Assembly (NCBI RefSeq): GCF_002099425.1 | Contig: NW_018344125.1 | Coordinates: 6,319,001-6,383,000, forward strand | Origin: Phascolarctos cinereus | Lineage: Eukaryota > Chordata > Mammalia > Diprotodontia > Phascolarctidae | Length of the DNA: 64,000 nt | Direction: 5' to 3' | Shown: positions 42,483 through 53,811 of the stretch, in pieces | Layout: every line of letters begins with the position of its first letter | Numbering within the stretch: position 1 is the stretch's first letter | Program-made: the position numbers and the translations under genes | Notes under the pieces: model-generated | Database searches by the model: none | Told to the model about the DNA's origin: nothing | Seen by the model: only the letters and a program-made list of their open reading frames with translations

Positions 42483-43867
42483 TTACAAAAACACAGGGAT
42501 GACAGAGTGTGCAGGAAAAGGGATAGTTAACAGTGTCATACTCTGCAGAGAGGTCAAGAAGGGTAAGTAACGGAGAAGTCTATGGGATTGACTATTTAAG
42601 AAATCTCTGCTAACCCTGGAGAGAGATGTTTCAGTAGACAGAAGCCAGACTGCAAAGGAAGGAGAGGAGTAGAAACATCTAATGAGTATACAGTTTTCTT
42701 CTAGGAATTTGAGAAAGGGAGGAGAGAGAAACATAAGGTCAAGGTAAGTTTGTCATGGGTTTTTTTAAAGGGTGGCGGAGATTTGGACATGCATGTTTGT
42801 AAGTAGCCCAGAAGGTGTGAATGGATGAAGTGAAACTGAAGGTCAGAAAGAGGGGCTAAATTAAGAGGGAGTGCTTTAGGTGGGTGTGAAGAAGGATCAG
42901 AAGGCTTGGAGCAATGCTGCCCAGAGCACAGTTGGTTGTCAACCAGGGAGGAGTAAAGCATTAAGCACCCAGCTGAGGTAAAATGGTATAAATCCTTAGC
43001 AGAACCAGACAGCTCAGTTATGTAAATTCCTCCATCAGGGGTTAGCAGTTGTGAATATGGGCAAAGAAGGTAAATGGTGGATGGGGGGGGCGGGGAGGAA
43101 GCCGTGATTTGGGGTTCAGGGGAAGGAAAGTGATTAACAATCACAGAGCAAAGGGATAAAGGATCTGAGGTTATCAGATGGCATAAAGTTGAATTGGTGA
43201 GATACAGTTTTCAAAGGAAGGAAAGTGAGGCCACAGCAGAGGTTACCTGGGACAGCAGGGAGGGGTGGAGGGACTACAGGTTGTGGTGAGGGTGAAGAAT
43301 AGCTTTAGGATGGATGAACCACAGGGAGAGAAGGAAGGCTGGGAGTTTATGGTCAGAGAGAGGACTTTCAGAGTTTTGAATTGGGAAGGTGGAACACTTG
43401 TGGGTGATGCTGAGATCAAGGGGATGAGGATCCCTGGGTGTGGCTGAGAAGGAGTGAAGGCCATGGAAGGCTGATGGCCCTTCCTCAATCCTCATTCTTT
43501 TGGACCTCTTTGCAGAATTTAACACTGTTAATCACCATGTCCTCCTGGATCTCCTCTCCTCTCTGGTTTTTCACTCTTCTGCTTCTCCTCCTACCTGCCT
43601 GACTGCTCCTTCTCAGTTTCCTTTGCTGGCTCATCATCCATATCCCATCCCCGAACTGTGGGTGTCCCCCAAGGCTCTGTCCTAGACTTTCTTCTCTTCT
43701 CTCTCTACAGTCTCTCTGGGTGACTTCATCAACTCACGGGGGTTTAATTAGCATCTCTTTGTTGATGACTCTCAGATCTACATATCCAGCCCAAATTTGT
43801 CTCCTGAGCACTTGTCTTGCATTGCCAACTGCAATTTCTGATCAGATGTCTGGCTTCCCAAAACAAA

Positions 43868-44017
43868 TGTACTCACAACAGTCTTTACATTTAATCTGCA
43901 TTACTAACATTTTATCCATCACTTTCTTAAGTCTAGACAATCAGCAAAACAATAACTCAAATCCTGATCTATAGGTTTTACTGATTTCTGAGGTATAAAC
44001 ACACTGAAAATTGATTA
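43868..44017 (-). mobile_element. hAT-like family B, partial, minus strand
   Basis: TTTAATCTGCATTACTAACA, AGTCTAGACAATCAGCAAAA and TGATTTCTGAGGTATAAACA match family B in reverse. Confidence 0.75.
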
Positions 44018-44344
44018 GTTACAAAGAACTGGTAGAGACTTATTCTAGCTCACCCCTGCTCATACATGGCACTCTATTTCCCACCTCAGTGCCTTTGTAC
44101 TGGCTATCCCCCTGCCTGGAATGCCCTCCCTCTCACTCCTGCCTCTTAGAATCCATAGTTTTTAATTTACTTTTATTCTTTTCAATGAACACAAATTTGT
44201 TTTTCTTCCCTCTCACTTTATCCCCTTTTGGGAAAAAAAGAAAACCAAATGCTACCTCCTACGTGAAGCTTTTCCTAATTCCTCTAGCTGCCAATGCCTT
44301 GACCCCCTGCCCCAGTTAACTTGTACTTATTTGGAAAAATAAAC

Positions 44345-44575
44345 ACAAAGGTGGCATGATATAATGGATAGTGAGTTAGCCTCAGAACCAAAAAGACTTG
44401 AGTTCAAGTCTTACTTTGGATGCATACTGGCTGTGGGGCTGTGGGCAAGTCACTTAACTTCACAGCTCTCCAGGCAACTCTCTGAGACAATATATTGTGG
44501 GGAAGGTACCAAGTTGAGGGAATTTCCTCAGCAGGGAGGTCCCTCTATCGATGAAATCATACACCCACTATTTTA
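44345..44575 (+). mobile_element. SINE-D
   Basis: AGCTCTCCAGGCAACTCTCT and TCGATGAAATCATACACCC. Confidence 0.85.
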
Positions 44576-44832
44576 TATATAGCCATATTATCTCTCCTAA
44601 TAGAAGGCAAGCTTCTTGAGGGCAGGAACTCTTTCCCTTCTGTCTCTGTGCCTAGCACATGGCTTTGTATGTAGTACATGAGCAATAAATGTTTGTTGAT
44701 TGAATTATAGGAGTTGATGAAGCTGATGAACTGGGAAGCCAGGAGAATTGAGTCCTCAGGATAAGGACAGGAGTTGGGGTAGAGAGGAAAACTCTTAGAC
44801 AGGTACTGAACTCCCTGAGAAAAGAGGGAGAG

Positions 44833-44985
44833 GGGAAGCTAGGTGGCGCTAGTGGATGGAGCACCGGCCCTGAAGTCAGGAGGACCTGAGTTCAAATCCG
44901 GCCTCAGACCAAACACTTGACACTTACTAGCTGTGTGACCCTGGGCAAGTCACTTAACCCCAATTGCCTTAAAAAAAAAGAGGCA
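44833..44985 (+). mobile_element. SINE-A
   Basis: Near-consensus. Duplications GAGAAAAGAGGGAGAG (44817-44832) and GAGAAAAGAAGGAGAG (44986-45001). Confidence 0.94.
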
Positions 44986-45001
44986 GAGAAAAGAAGGAGA
45001 G

Positions 45002-46045
45002 AGTGAGTGACCTGGGGGCCATCAGGATCTGGCTGCCTGACTCTAGGGAACCCCAAAGGAGGAGAGGTTGCTGGGTGACTGTGGCAGGGGGAGGAGCAGA
45101 GCATATGCTCTCTCTTCCTTCTTGCCTAGGCTTTCTGGAAGCATGCAAAAGGGTCCCTGTAGTAGTGAGAATAGTCAGCTTTCTGTGACTGCAAGAAGAT
45201 GGATAGAATTCACAGTTTTTGTATCAGAGAAAGTACAGAGTAGAATGGTTCTGGCTCCTCTGGAGCTTCCCAGACCCAGGGACACAGGGATGTGGCAGAA
45301 AGGAGGGGATGGTCCAAGGGGACACAGATTTCCCCTCCTACTTGGCCAAGGAAGGGAGACTATAAGGCCCTAAGGACCTCTGGGTCTGCTCCTTTTTGGA
45401 GGTCAATTATAAATTTGGGGACTAGAAGGGCCTCTATTTTGTAGATGAGGAAATTGACACAGAGAAGGCTGTTAGGGATAGAACAAGGATCCCAGAGGGC
45501 ATGATGGATCTCTATAGAGATGTGGGAAACAGTAGGGCTGAGGTATATGGGTATAAAGAAGCAGAGCTTGGTAATAAGGGAAAGAGCTTTCACTTAGGCA
45601 GCCTATGACTGAATTCCTGTGACTAGGAGAGGAAGAAAAGGAGGAGGAGGAGGAGAAGGAGGAGGAATTCTTCTCTTGAATGAATGATTGAATCAAGGGT
45701 TAAACTGTGGCAGCTACAAATTAACCAGACTCCTCACACAATTCTGTGGGCTGCTGTCCCACTGGAGGAATTGGCAGACCAAGAGGAAATTCCAGTGAGG
45801 GATTTGCTGGAGGTCCAAAAGATTTACTAATCCTCTTTCCCTGCTCCCTAGCTAGCCTGTAGCAGTAGCCACCTCCATCACCTGTTAATACTATGGATGC
45901 TAGTCCAGACTGGTCTTCAGCAGGGAGGGAGGGATACTTCACAAGTATAGAATTGGTCCTAACTCTTGAGTCTACTGCAAGTTTGGGCAGGTGAGGTATT
46001 GTGTTGTTCTGCATGGTCGCGTTAATTTGGGGGAAATAGTATAAC
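45002..46045. other. Repeat-poor stretch
   Basis: No gene or named repeat; a short GGA-rich run lies at 45630-45668. Confidence 0.45.
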
Positions 46046-46152
46046 CCATAAAGTCTTACTATTCATTTTTTCTAAACAAAAATCGTCTTTTACTTTTACA
46101 TTAGCTTACATTTTCAAATATATCCCCCCCCCAGCAAGTCATTCCTAAAACA

Positions 46153-46372
46153 TTAATAGCAAGCATTTACAAATATTAACTCATCTTATCCTCACAAAAA
46201 CCTGGGAGATTTTATTATCTCTAATATTATTTCCATTTTATAGATGAGGAAACTAAGGCAGATAGCAGTTTAGTGATTTGCTCAGGGTCACACAGCTAGC
46301 CTGGGATCAAATTTGAACTCAGGTTTTCCTGATTCCAGGTCCAGTACACTGTCCACTGTGCCACCTAGTGGC
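46153..46372 (-). mobile_element. SINE-B, minus strand
   Basis: CATTTTATAGATGAGGAAAC, CAGGGTCACACAGCTAGCCT, GTGCCACCTAGTGGC. Confidence 0.88.
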
Positions 46373-46438
46373 TTAAAAAAAAGAATAAAACAGAAAAATA
46401 GCACCTTAACAAAACCAATCAACACATCCACTTGTATC

Positions 46439-46688
46439 CAGGGGTATGCGGAGCCAGCTCAAATGGGGAAAGTCAATTGTTAAATTTTCGATGTGAGCAT
46501 TTGTACCTAGGAAATTGGTAAGTGTTACAAGTCGGGGCTTGATATATTGTTTTGGTGACTGTCTAGACTTCAGAAAGTGATGGAGACAATGTTAATAATG
46601 GAGATTAAACTGAAAAGTGTACAGTGCTTACAGCTTTTTTTTGGGGGGGGGAGGAGCTGGTTGTTAGACATTTGCCAGCATACCACTG
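46439..46688 (+). mobile_element. hAT-like family B, complete copy
   Basis: Left end CAGGGGTATGCGGAGCCAGC; right end GGAGCTGGTTGTTAGACATT to CATACCACTG. The reverse complement of the right end (CAGTGGTATGCTGG) matches the left, giving hAT-type terminal inverted repeats. About 250 bases, no coding. Confidence 0.75.
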
Positions 46689-46802
46689 ACTATATTTGAC
46701 AATATATGCAATGTTCTATACCTATAGTTCTCCATCCCTGCAAAGGATGGAGGGAGGTGCATTTTTTCACAAGGAGAAGCAAAGGACCAAATCCTATTTT
46801 TC

Positions 46803-46973
46803 TTTTTCTTTTCTTTCTTTTTTTTTTTTTGCTTTCTGGTGAGGCAGTGGGGTTAGGTGACTTGCCCAGGGTCACACAGCTAGTAAGTGTCAAGTGTCTG
46901 AGGTCAGATTTAAACTCAGGTCCTCCTGACTTCAAGGCCAGAGTTCTACCTACTGTGCCACCTAGCTGCCCCT
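46803..46973 (-). mobile_element. SINE-A, minus strand
   Basis: Near-consensus reverse copy with a long poly(T/C). Flanks CAAATCCTATTTTTC (46788) and CAAAACCTGTTTTTC (46974) are a diverged target duplication. Confidence 0.9.
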
Positions 46974-46989
46974 CAAAACCTGTTTTTCA

Positions 46990-47698
46990 TGGCCACATGA
47001 ACCTTCAATTTGAGAAGGCCTCAACACCTCAACCTTAATCATGGTCTCTCACTGGCCTCCATGGGCAAAGGAGTCACCCAATGAGGCAAATAGAGATGGC
47101 CAAAGCTAACTCAGGCCTTTTTGAAGTGGACTCCAGTTCCAGTAACACAGCCAATGGGGGGAAAAAAAAAATCATGAGATTGGTCATGTGACTAACAGAC
47201 TAGGGCAAGTAACAGACCATCTCCCCAAGGCATAATTATCATGGATGTAGACTTTCCAGCCTCCCCACACAGGGAAGTCATGTCAGCTGAGCAAGCTGAT
47301 GAGGGTCTGTCCAAGTGCCAGACCCAGGTTGCAGCAGAATGAAGATAATACCGTTTTTAACGCCTTACAGCTGTTTGTGTGATTACTACTTTTGTACATT
47401 GCAAGCATGGGATACTAATGGCCACTTTACCAGAACTAGCCACCTTTTGGAAAAAATGATTGAATGCTGGTACCTTCTGGGTGCTTCAGGCTCCGTGTAC
47501 TAGAAACTGGACCTTGAAAGTGACAAAATAATTGTTTAAAAAAATTTCTTTGGGTCACTGTCTCTTTTCCTGTGTATACATCTCTCAAACTCAGCAGGCT
47601 CCTCTTTCTTTAGGCATTTCTTTCTGTCTCTCTTGATCTCTGTTGCTCTCCTCTTATTCATTTGCCTGTCCTCTTGCTTCCTCTGTATTTCTTCCGTA
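46990..47698. other. Mostly unassigned sequence
   Basis: 47045-47085 (CTCTCACTGGCCTCCATGGG) is shared with 48205-48240. Otherwise no gene or repeat. Confidence 0.4.
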
Positions 47699-47701
47699 AA
47701 A

Positions 47702-47850
47702 GGTAGCTAGGTGGTGCAGTAGATAGAGCTCTGGCCTTGGAGTCAGGAGGAACTGAGTTCAAATCCAGCCTCAGACACTTGACACTTACTAGCTGTGTGA
47801 CCCTGGGCAAGTCACTTAACCCCATTGCCTCACCAAAAAGCAAAAAAAAG
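47702..47850 (+). mobile_element. SINE-A, first of a tandem pair
   Basis: Near-consensus, ending CCTCACCAAAAAGC and A-rich tail. Confidence 0.93.
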
Positions 47851-47916
47851 GGGGGGCAGCTAGGTGGCGCAGTGGATAGAGCTCCTGGCCTTGACCTGAC
47901 TCCAAGAAAAAAAAAG
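47851..47916 (+). mobile_element. SINE-A, internally deleted second copy
   Basis: Head GGGCAGCTAGGTGGCGCAGT to GGCCTTGACC, then directly to a poly(A) run; the middle and 3' part are missing. Confidence 0.88.
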
Positions 47917-47919
47917 TAA

Positions 47920-48125
47920 AATGTTATTACTACTCATAATAACTTTGCTTCTATACTATTGAATTTTCAATATTATTTAAAAGCAGATGAGAACATTTTA
48001 CATCCCTTCCTCCCACATGCATACAACAAACACATCTAAAAACCCTAAATTGAGTTCCTTTTTACTTATGTGGCCTTTGGTCATTTTAAAATTTAATCTG
48101 TAGAATTTGTAGTTGCTGTTGTTAT
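47920..48125. other. AT-rich non-coding stretch
   Basis: No gene or repeat supported. Confidence 0.4.
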
Positions 48126-48129
48126 TTCA

Positions 48130-48510
48130 GACAGAGAGGAGAGGAGATCCAGGAGGAAATGGTGATTAACGGTGTCAAATTCTACAAAAAGGTCCAGAAG
48201 AGGCCCTCTCACTGGCCTCCATGAACAAAGGACTCACCCAAGGAAAAGCCATTGGCCTTTACTCCTCAGCCACATCCAGGGATCGTCATACCCTTAATCT
48301 CAGCATCACCTACAAGTGTTCCACCTTCCCAATTCAAAACTCTGAAAGTCTTCTCTCTGACCATAAACCCCAGCCCTCCTTCTCTCTTGGTGCTTCATCT
48401 ATCCTAAAGCTATTCTTCATCCTCACCACAACCTCTAGTCCCTCCACTCCTCCCTGCTGTCTAAGGCCATCACTTTCTGCTCTGGCCTCACTTTCCTTCC
48501 TTTGAAAACC
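48130..48510. mobile_element. L2 chimera: reverse RT joined to forward endonuclease
   Basis: 48135-48200 is reverse L2 RT (rc of the LLDL...FDTV region). 48240-48505 is forward endonuclease (LNLSITYKCSTFPIQNSESL, LSDHKPQPSFSLGASS). The pair mirrors the head-to-head junction at 43480. Confidence 0.75.
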
Positions 48511-48775
48511 TTAAAGCATTATATCAGTGTTAGATATTATTCCTAACAGCAGTTAATAATAATTAACTCTAATTACAGAAATCAATACTTATTAATTCTA
48601 ATTGCTATAATTTGAGGGACCTCCTGATCCTCTGGACTGGGGCACCTCCCATGGAGCTGGGTTCCACTCTGGTCGCTTGCCTTTGTGGAGACTGGCTGCC
48701 ATTGTCACATAAGGGTCTGGAGAAGGAGGGGAGGGAAATTCTCTCTTTTGCTGGGAGTCCAAGGGAAGATGCAGG
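48511..48775. other. Mostly unassigned sequence
   Basis: 48511-48545 may be a MIR 3' scrap; nothing else recognised. Confidence 0.4.
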
Positions 48776-48779
48776 TTGT

Positions 48780-49010
48780 ACTGGATTCCAGCTGGAGCTG
48801 GCTCACAACCAATTGTTCGGTTTTTAGTATGAGCATTTACACTGCTCAAATCCTACATATCAAAGTTTGATGGATTATTTTATTGATAGTCTAGGCTTAA
48901 AAAATGATGAAGAAAATGTTAATAATGCATACAAAACTGAAAAAAGTGTTGTATATACATGTCTTTCCCATGGAGAGCTTGTTGTTAAACTTTTACCAGC
49001 ATACCCCTTG
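48780..49010 (+). mobile_element. hAT-like family B
   Basis: AGCTGGAGCTGGCTCACAAC, ATGTTAATAATGCATACAAA, and right end TTTTACCAGCATACCCCTTG. Confidence 0.75.
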
Positions 49011-49014
49011 ATAA

Positions 49015-49575
49015 GGTGATGGGAGAGGCCCAAAAGGGAAGGAGAGAGCTGTTTCTCCTCTGTTCCTCTCTGGCCTTTGAGTAGATGGCTCCTCTTGACT
49101 CAGGAGCCAGTCATCATTGATGTACATTTCCCTCTGCAGAGTTCTTATTAAGTCAGGAACGACATGTCCTAGCTGAACAATGCTGCTTTTCCTTCAAAAC
49201 ACAGTCTTTGCCTGTCCTTTGTTACTGAGTCTCGTATTTTGCTCTGTAGGAGAGAGATTCTGAGTAACCCATGGTTGTCAGGGCCTCCTCAGGAACAGGG
49301 GACACATGGACTCCTTCCCTGAACTCCACAGTTTACCCCTTTTGCTAATTCCACATCATTGGTTCTTTCAAATCTCTTGAGTGGCTACTAACTGGTCCGA
49401 GCAGCTTATCTTTTATTGTATCAGATCCTTAATCAGCTAGCACTACAACTTTCAGAACACCTACACTAATAGTATCTCCAAAACAGTATGGGATAGCCTA
49501 GAATTTTTGAAAAAATGGAACTTCATTCACAATAGCCATCGAGTGTAATGTAGCCATTATGTCATGTTAAGTTGC
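49015..49575. other. Unassigned non-coding sequence
   Basis: No gene. The CAGGGCCTCC- and TCTCGTATTTT-containing part could be an old repeat of unknown family. Confidence 0.4.
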
Positions 49576-49581
49576 ACAGAG

Positions 49582-49832
49582 CAGTGTGCTGGAGCTGGCT
49601 CAAATGGGCTGGAGAAAGCTGATTGGTAAATTTTAAATTTAAGCACTTACCCCTAAGAAATCAGCAAATGCTACAAATCAGGGCTTGATTTATTGTTTTG
49701 TTGAATACTTAGACTTACAAAAGTGATGAGAAAATTTTAATAATGCAGATTAAACTTAAAAGTGTGTCCTGGGTTCATTCCCCTACCCCCCCCCCAATCC
49801 AGCTGTTAAATATTTACCAGCATGTACCCTGG
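49582..49832 (+). mobile_element. hAT-like family B, complete copy
   Basis: Left end CAGTGTGCTGGAGCTGGCTC; interior CAGGGCTTGATTTATTGTTT; right end TTTACCAGCATGTACCCTGG. Confidence 0.78.
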
Positions 49833-49876
49833 TTACATGTTATATTGTGTTATGTTATTACTCATAGGTAAGGGCC

Positions 49877-49904
49877 AACATATATATATATATATATATA
49901 TATA
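49877..49904. repeat. (TA)n microsatellite
   Basis: About 13 TA units. Confidence 0.95.
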
Positions 49905-50085
49905 AGTGATACTTGCTATAGGACAGAACATGTCTGACTTCGAGTTAGGAGCACCTGAGTTCAAATCTTGACTCTGAGACTTATTAGTTGTGACGCTAGA
50001 CAAGTCTCCTCTGAATATCAGGCATCTATAGGTGTATTGCCATGGAGAGAGCTCCCACACAGATGAAATCACAGGGCTTGAAAGT
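49905..50085 (+). mobile_element. SINE-D
   Basis: CTGAGTTCAAATCTTGACTC and CAGATGAAATCACAGGGCTT. Confidence 0.8.
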
Positions 50086-50089
50086 ATAT

Positions 50090-50362
50090 TACAGATTTAT
50101 TTTGGGGGGGAATGACAGTATTTATAAAGTCAACAAAAATTATACAATTAAAAGCCCTCGAGGTGATTAAAATGTCAGCATCTTCTAGGACAAGATATTT
50201 TAAAATGTGTTGAGACCTTCTGTATTAACACAATTGCTGTGTGACCCTGTTTTAAGACCATTATTTGCAGAGAAGGTGGGGAATCTGGCAGAAGTCACCA
50301 AGAGCTCTCTCTGACAATGAAAGCATCAGTCTGGGGGGACAAAACCCCACACAGCCCAACAA
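50090..50362. other. Non-coding stretch, nothing recognised
   Basis: No gene or repeat supported. Confidence 0.4.
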
Positions 50363-50364
50363 TC

Positions 50365-50655
50365 GAGAGAGGCATTCTGGTGTAGGAGAGAGAGTGTGAG
50401 ACTTAGGCTGGAAGACTTGGTTTCCAATTTCTTCTCTGATATTTATTACCTATGTGCCATAGACAAGAGCTGCACATTTCTAAGCCTCAGGCTAAAACTC
50501 CCATATGGCTTAAGTTTCAATCTTGGCTCAGCCGTTTAGGCAAGTGTGACCCTTGATAAGTCAGTCCCTTTCTCTAGATCTCAGCTTCCCTGCTTATAAA
50601 ATAAAGTGGACTGGGGGAACTGGAGGATCTCAAAGATCCTTTACAGAACTGACAT
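50365..50655 (+). mobile_element. Two old MIR-related SINEs
   Basis: 50365-50500 (GAAGACTTGGTTTCCAATTT) and 50510-50655, a SINE-C (GTGACCCTTGATAAGTCAGT, GGAGGATCTCAAAGATCCTT). Confidence 0.68.
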
Positions 50656-50659
50656 TGTA

Positions 50660-51550
50660 TAATTATGTTTGTTCTAGGTTGAAACAAATTTGCAATAACC
50701 ACTTAAATATGCTATTTCAAAGCAGCTATGGTTTTCCAGTGACAGGTATGACTGCAAGGGAATGAATCAAATGAAAGTGAAATGCCCACATACCACTGGA
50801 ATGTCGGGCCTGTCATACACACGACTTTTTTCTTCTGCAGGAACTTGCTGAGTTCCGAGAAAGCTAGAAGGGAGAAACAGAAAATCTTGCAACCACAAGA
50901 TTTGATAGACGTAAAGACCTAAAGTGAACAAATATCTATTTATTTTAATTCAAGTTTTATTGTAACTCTTCATTTGAAGAAAACCTATAGATTTTGTTAC
51001 CAGTTCAGACTGATTCACTAAGTGATTTTTACAGGAACTCATGGACATGGGGGGTACCCTTCACTGGTATAGATCATAGCCTATCCCCACTTTCCCCATC
51101 CTCTGTGGTTCTTGTGCATGCCCTCCTACATCCCCCAATAGGCTAGAGATCTTGTTCTAGGTCTTTTGACATTCTGTGGGTACAACTATAGCACTGAGGC
51201 TGCCAACTGGCCAGTGGCCAGTCCACCTCTACCACTTTTTCAGACTGTACATTTCCTCTTAACTACAGAGAAAACATAGCAGATTTATTTGAGTCTAATG
51301 GATGATGCTGACTGATCTGCTTTTCTACATGTAATACTAGTGGGTGGCACTGTAGAAGGTACTCAATCCTTCCTGTTCTCTCCTCCCTTCTGGGAGCAGA
51401 ATTCAGCAGAGCTGAATCAATCCAGGACATGTCTATCTCACCAGGTCTCACTCGTTCCCATACTGCCCCCATTCCTTTCTCATATCAGAGGCTAGAGATT
51501 AAATTAACCAGACCCTATTAGAAGAGCTAGCTTACAATTTTAGCCTAGGT
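50660..51550. other. Repeat-poor stretch
   Basis: About 890 bases with no gene or clear repeat. 51060-51230 has repeat-like texture but no name. Confidence 0.4.
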
Positions 51551-51552
51551 TA

Positions 51553-51741
51553 CAGGGGTGGGGAACCTGAGGCCTTGAGGCCATATGTGGCCCTCTAGGT
51601 CCTCAAGTGTGACCCTTATTCACAGAACAAATCCCCTTAATAAAAGAATTTGTTCTGTAAAACTTGGACTCAGTCAAAAGGCCTCACTCAAGGACATAGA
51701 GGGCCACATGTGGCCTCGAGGCTGCAGGTTCTCCACCCCTG
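51553..51741. mobile_element. hAT-like palindromic MITE (family A), complete
   Basis: Perfect ends CAGGGGTGG and CCACCCCTG. The halves carry GAGGCCATATGTGGCCCTCT and its partner AGAGGGCCACATGTGGCCTC, a long hairpin. No coding. Confidence 0.88.
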
Positions 51742-51742
51742 G

Positions 51743-53610
51743 TGGAATCTACTTATCCAGACCTAACCTCTCTGTTGACCTCTTCTTTCAAATCTCCAAC
51801 TGCCTTTTTAAAAAGAAATTTTAAAATTATTTATTCATTTTTAGTTTTCAGCATTCACTTCCATAAGCTTTTGAGTTTTCAATTTCCCCCCCTAACTTCC
51901 CTACCCCCTCCCCAAGACAGCATGCAACCTGATATAGGCTCTACATATACATTCATATTAAACATATTTTCACATTAGTCACATTGTAAAGAATTAGAAC
52001 CAATGGGAGAAACCACAAGAAAGAAGAAACAAAACAAAATAACAAAAGAAAGAGATCAAATAGTATGCTTCAATCTGCATTCAGACTCCATAGTTCTTTT
52101 TTTGGATATGGACAGCATTTTTCCATCATGAGTCTTCTGAAGTTGTCTTAGATCCTTGCATTGTTGAGAAGAGCATGGTCTATGAATGTTAGTCGTTGCA
52201 TAACAATGCTGTTACCGTGTACAATGTTCTCGTGGTTCTGCTCATTTCACTCAGCATCAATTCATGTAAGTCTTTCCAGGTTTTTCTGAACTTTGCCTAC
52301 TCATCATTTCTTATAGCACAATTGTATTCCATCACATTCATATAGCACAACTTGTTCAGCCATTCCCCAATTGATGGACACCCCGTCAATTTCCAATTTT
52401 TGACCACCACAAAAAGAGCTGCTATAAATATTTTTGTACATGTGGATCCTTTTCCCATTTGTATGATCTCTTTGGTATTGCTGGGTCAAAGAGTATGCAC
52501 ATTTTTATAGCCCTTTGGGCATAGTTCCAAATTGCTCTCCAGAATGGTTGGATGTTTACAACTCCACCAACAATGCATTAGTGTTCCAATTTTCCCACAT
52601 CTTCTCCAACATTTACCATTTTCCTGGTTTTGTCATGTTGGCCAATCGGATAGGTGTGATGTGGTACCTCAGAGTCGTTTTGATTTGCATTTCTCTAATC
52701 AATAGTGATTTAGAGCATTTTTTCATAAGATTATAGATAGCTTTAATTTCTTCATCTGAAAACTGCCTATTCCAACTAGCTTTGAGACACCTTAAACTCA
52801 AAATGTCCGAAATTGAACTCATAATCTTTCCCCCCAAAACTCTCCCTTCCCTCCTAACTTCCCTACTACTGTCAAGGGTACGCCATCCTCCCAGCCCCTT
52901 AGGCTCACATCCCAAACTCCTCACTCTCTTTCAACCCCCAGATCGAAGCTGTTGCCAAGGTCTGTTGACTTTACCTCTGCACCACTTACTGAATATGCCT
53001 CCTCTCTTCTCTCTTCTAACATGGCCACCCCCTGGTTCAGACCCTCATCCCCTCAATTTGGACTATTGCAATAGCCTGTGTACAGGTGGGTCTACCCGCC
53101 TCCAGTCTTTCCCCACTCTCGTCCAGCTTCCATTCAGCCACCAAAATGATTTTTCTAAAGCACCCGTATGACCATGTTACCAACTGACTTAATAAACTTC
53201 CATATCAAAACCGAAATCTTTTGTTTGGTATCCAAAGCCCTTCATAACCTCCTCTCTCCCTATCTTAACAGTCTTCTTATACCTTATTCCTAGCTAGGTA
53301 CTCCTTAATCTAGTCATACTGTTCTCCTGGCTGATCTCACAGACCACTTGATCTTCTGGCTCTGGGCATTCTCCCTGGCTGTCCCTCCTGCTTGGAAGGC
53401 CTTCCCTTCTCATCTCCACCTCCTGGCTTCCCTGGCTTCCTTCCAGTTCCAGCTAAAATCCCATCTTTTACAGGAGGGCTTTCCCAACCCTTCTTCTGGT
53501 GCCTTTTCTCTGTTGGTTATTTCCTATTTCTCTTCTATATAGTTTGTTTGTACATATGTTTTTTCCATGTTGGCTCCACCGTCAGATGATGAACTTGTAT
53601 AATGATCATG
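51743..53610 (+). mobile_element. L2 RT C-terminal half split by L1
   Basis: ESTYPDLTSLLTSSF/YLSRPNLSVDLFFQISNCLF before the L1; LKLKMSEIELIIFPPKTLPS and LDYCNS after it, ending near 53600. Stops and shifts present. Confidence 0.86.
51808..52771 (-). mobile_element. L1 ORF2 C-terminus and 3'UTR, minus strand
   Basis: Minus-strand frames read QFSDEEIKAIYNLMKKCSKS, LLIREMQIKTTLRYHITPIR and WGMAEQVVLYECDGIQLCYK, clear L1 ORF2. Target duplications CCAACTGCCTTT (51796-51807) and CCAACTAGCTTT (52772-52783) date it after the L2. Confidence 0.93.
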
Positions 53611-53614
53611 TTTT

Positions 53615-53810
53615 CTTTTACTTTTAATTAGATTTTATTTTTTTTAATCAGCAAAAATCCATTTTCTTTCCCTCCCATCCGTGTACTTCCCCCAATGGAG
53701 ACGAAAGGAAAACAAAATCCTTTCTACAAACACACAGAGTACAAAATGAGGCTTTTTTTTTTGACTCGTTCGACTCGGAAATTTGTTTTGTTTGACTATG
53801 AGTCTTTTAC
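53615..53810 (-). mobile_element. L1-like 3' remnant, minus strand
   Basis: TAATTAGATTTTATTTTTTT and GAAAGGAAAACAAAATCCTT match the scrap at 44155-44255. Confidence 0.5.
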
Positions 53811-53811
53811 C

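Larger units (their letters stand above)
41640..43480 (-). mobile_element. L2, endonuclease to 3' region, minus strand
   Basis: The minus strand carries the end of the endonuclease (LSITHKCSTFPIQNSESPLS, near 43400), the linker, the RT start near 42540 and 3' sequence at 41640-41740 (GGAAGGCTTCCTGTAGGAGG on plus). A hAT-A piece interrupts at 41856-41940. Many stops. Confidence 0.82.
43482..44710 (+). mobile_element. L2, RT to 3' end, with three insertions
   Basis: Frames read [20 protein letters not shown], then [11 protein letters not shown] and GDFIN, core L2 RT motifs, and end in an L2 3'UTR at 44585-44710. Insertions: hAT-B (43868-44017), an L1-like scrap (44155-44255) and SINE-D (44345-44575). 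It abuts the reverse L2 head-to-head. Confidence 0.87.
46050..46790 (-). mobile_element. L1 3'UTR, minus strand, cut by SINE-B and hAT-B
   Basis: Pieces at 46050-46150, 46373-46437 (ACAAAACCAATCAACACATC) and 46690-46790 (GACAATATATGCAATGTTCT) join into the same reverse L1 3' text as at 14225-14460. SINE-B (46153-46372, minus) and hAT-B fill the gaps. Confidence 0.78.

Noticed and set aside
43274-43525. Apparent protein with SITHKCSTFPIQNSESPLS
   Set aside because: It is L2 endonuclease sequence in reverse orientation and not a host gene.
41640-44710. Twin-primed (5'-inverted) single L2 insertion
   Set aside because: Both arms carry RT-to-3'-end sequence, which twin priming of one transcript does not give; two copies or a rearranged element fit better.
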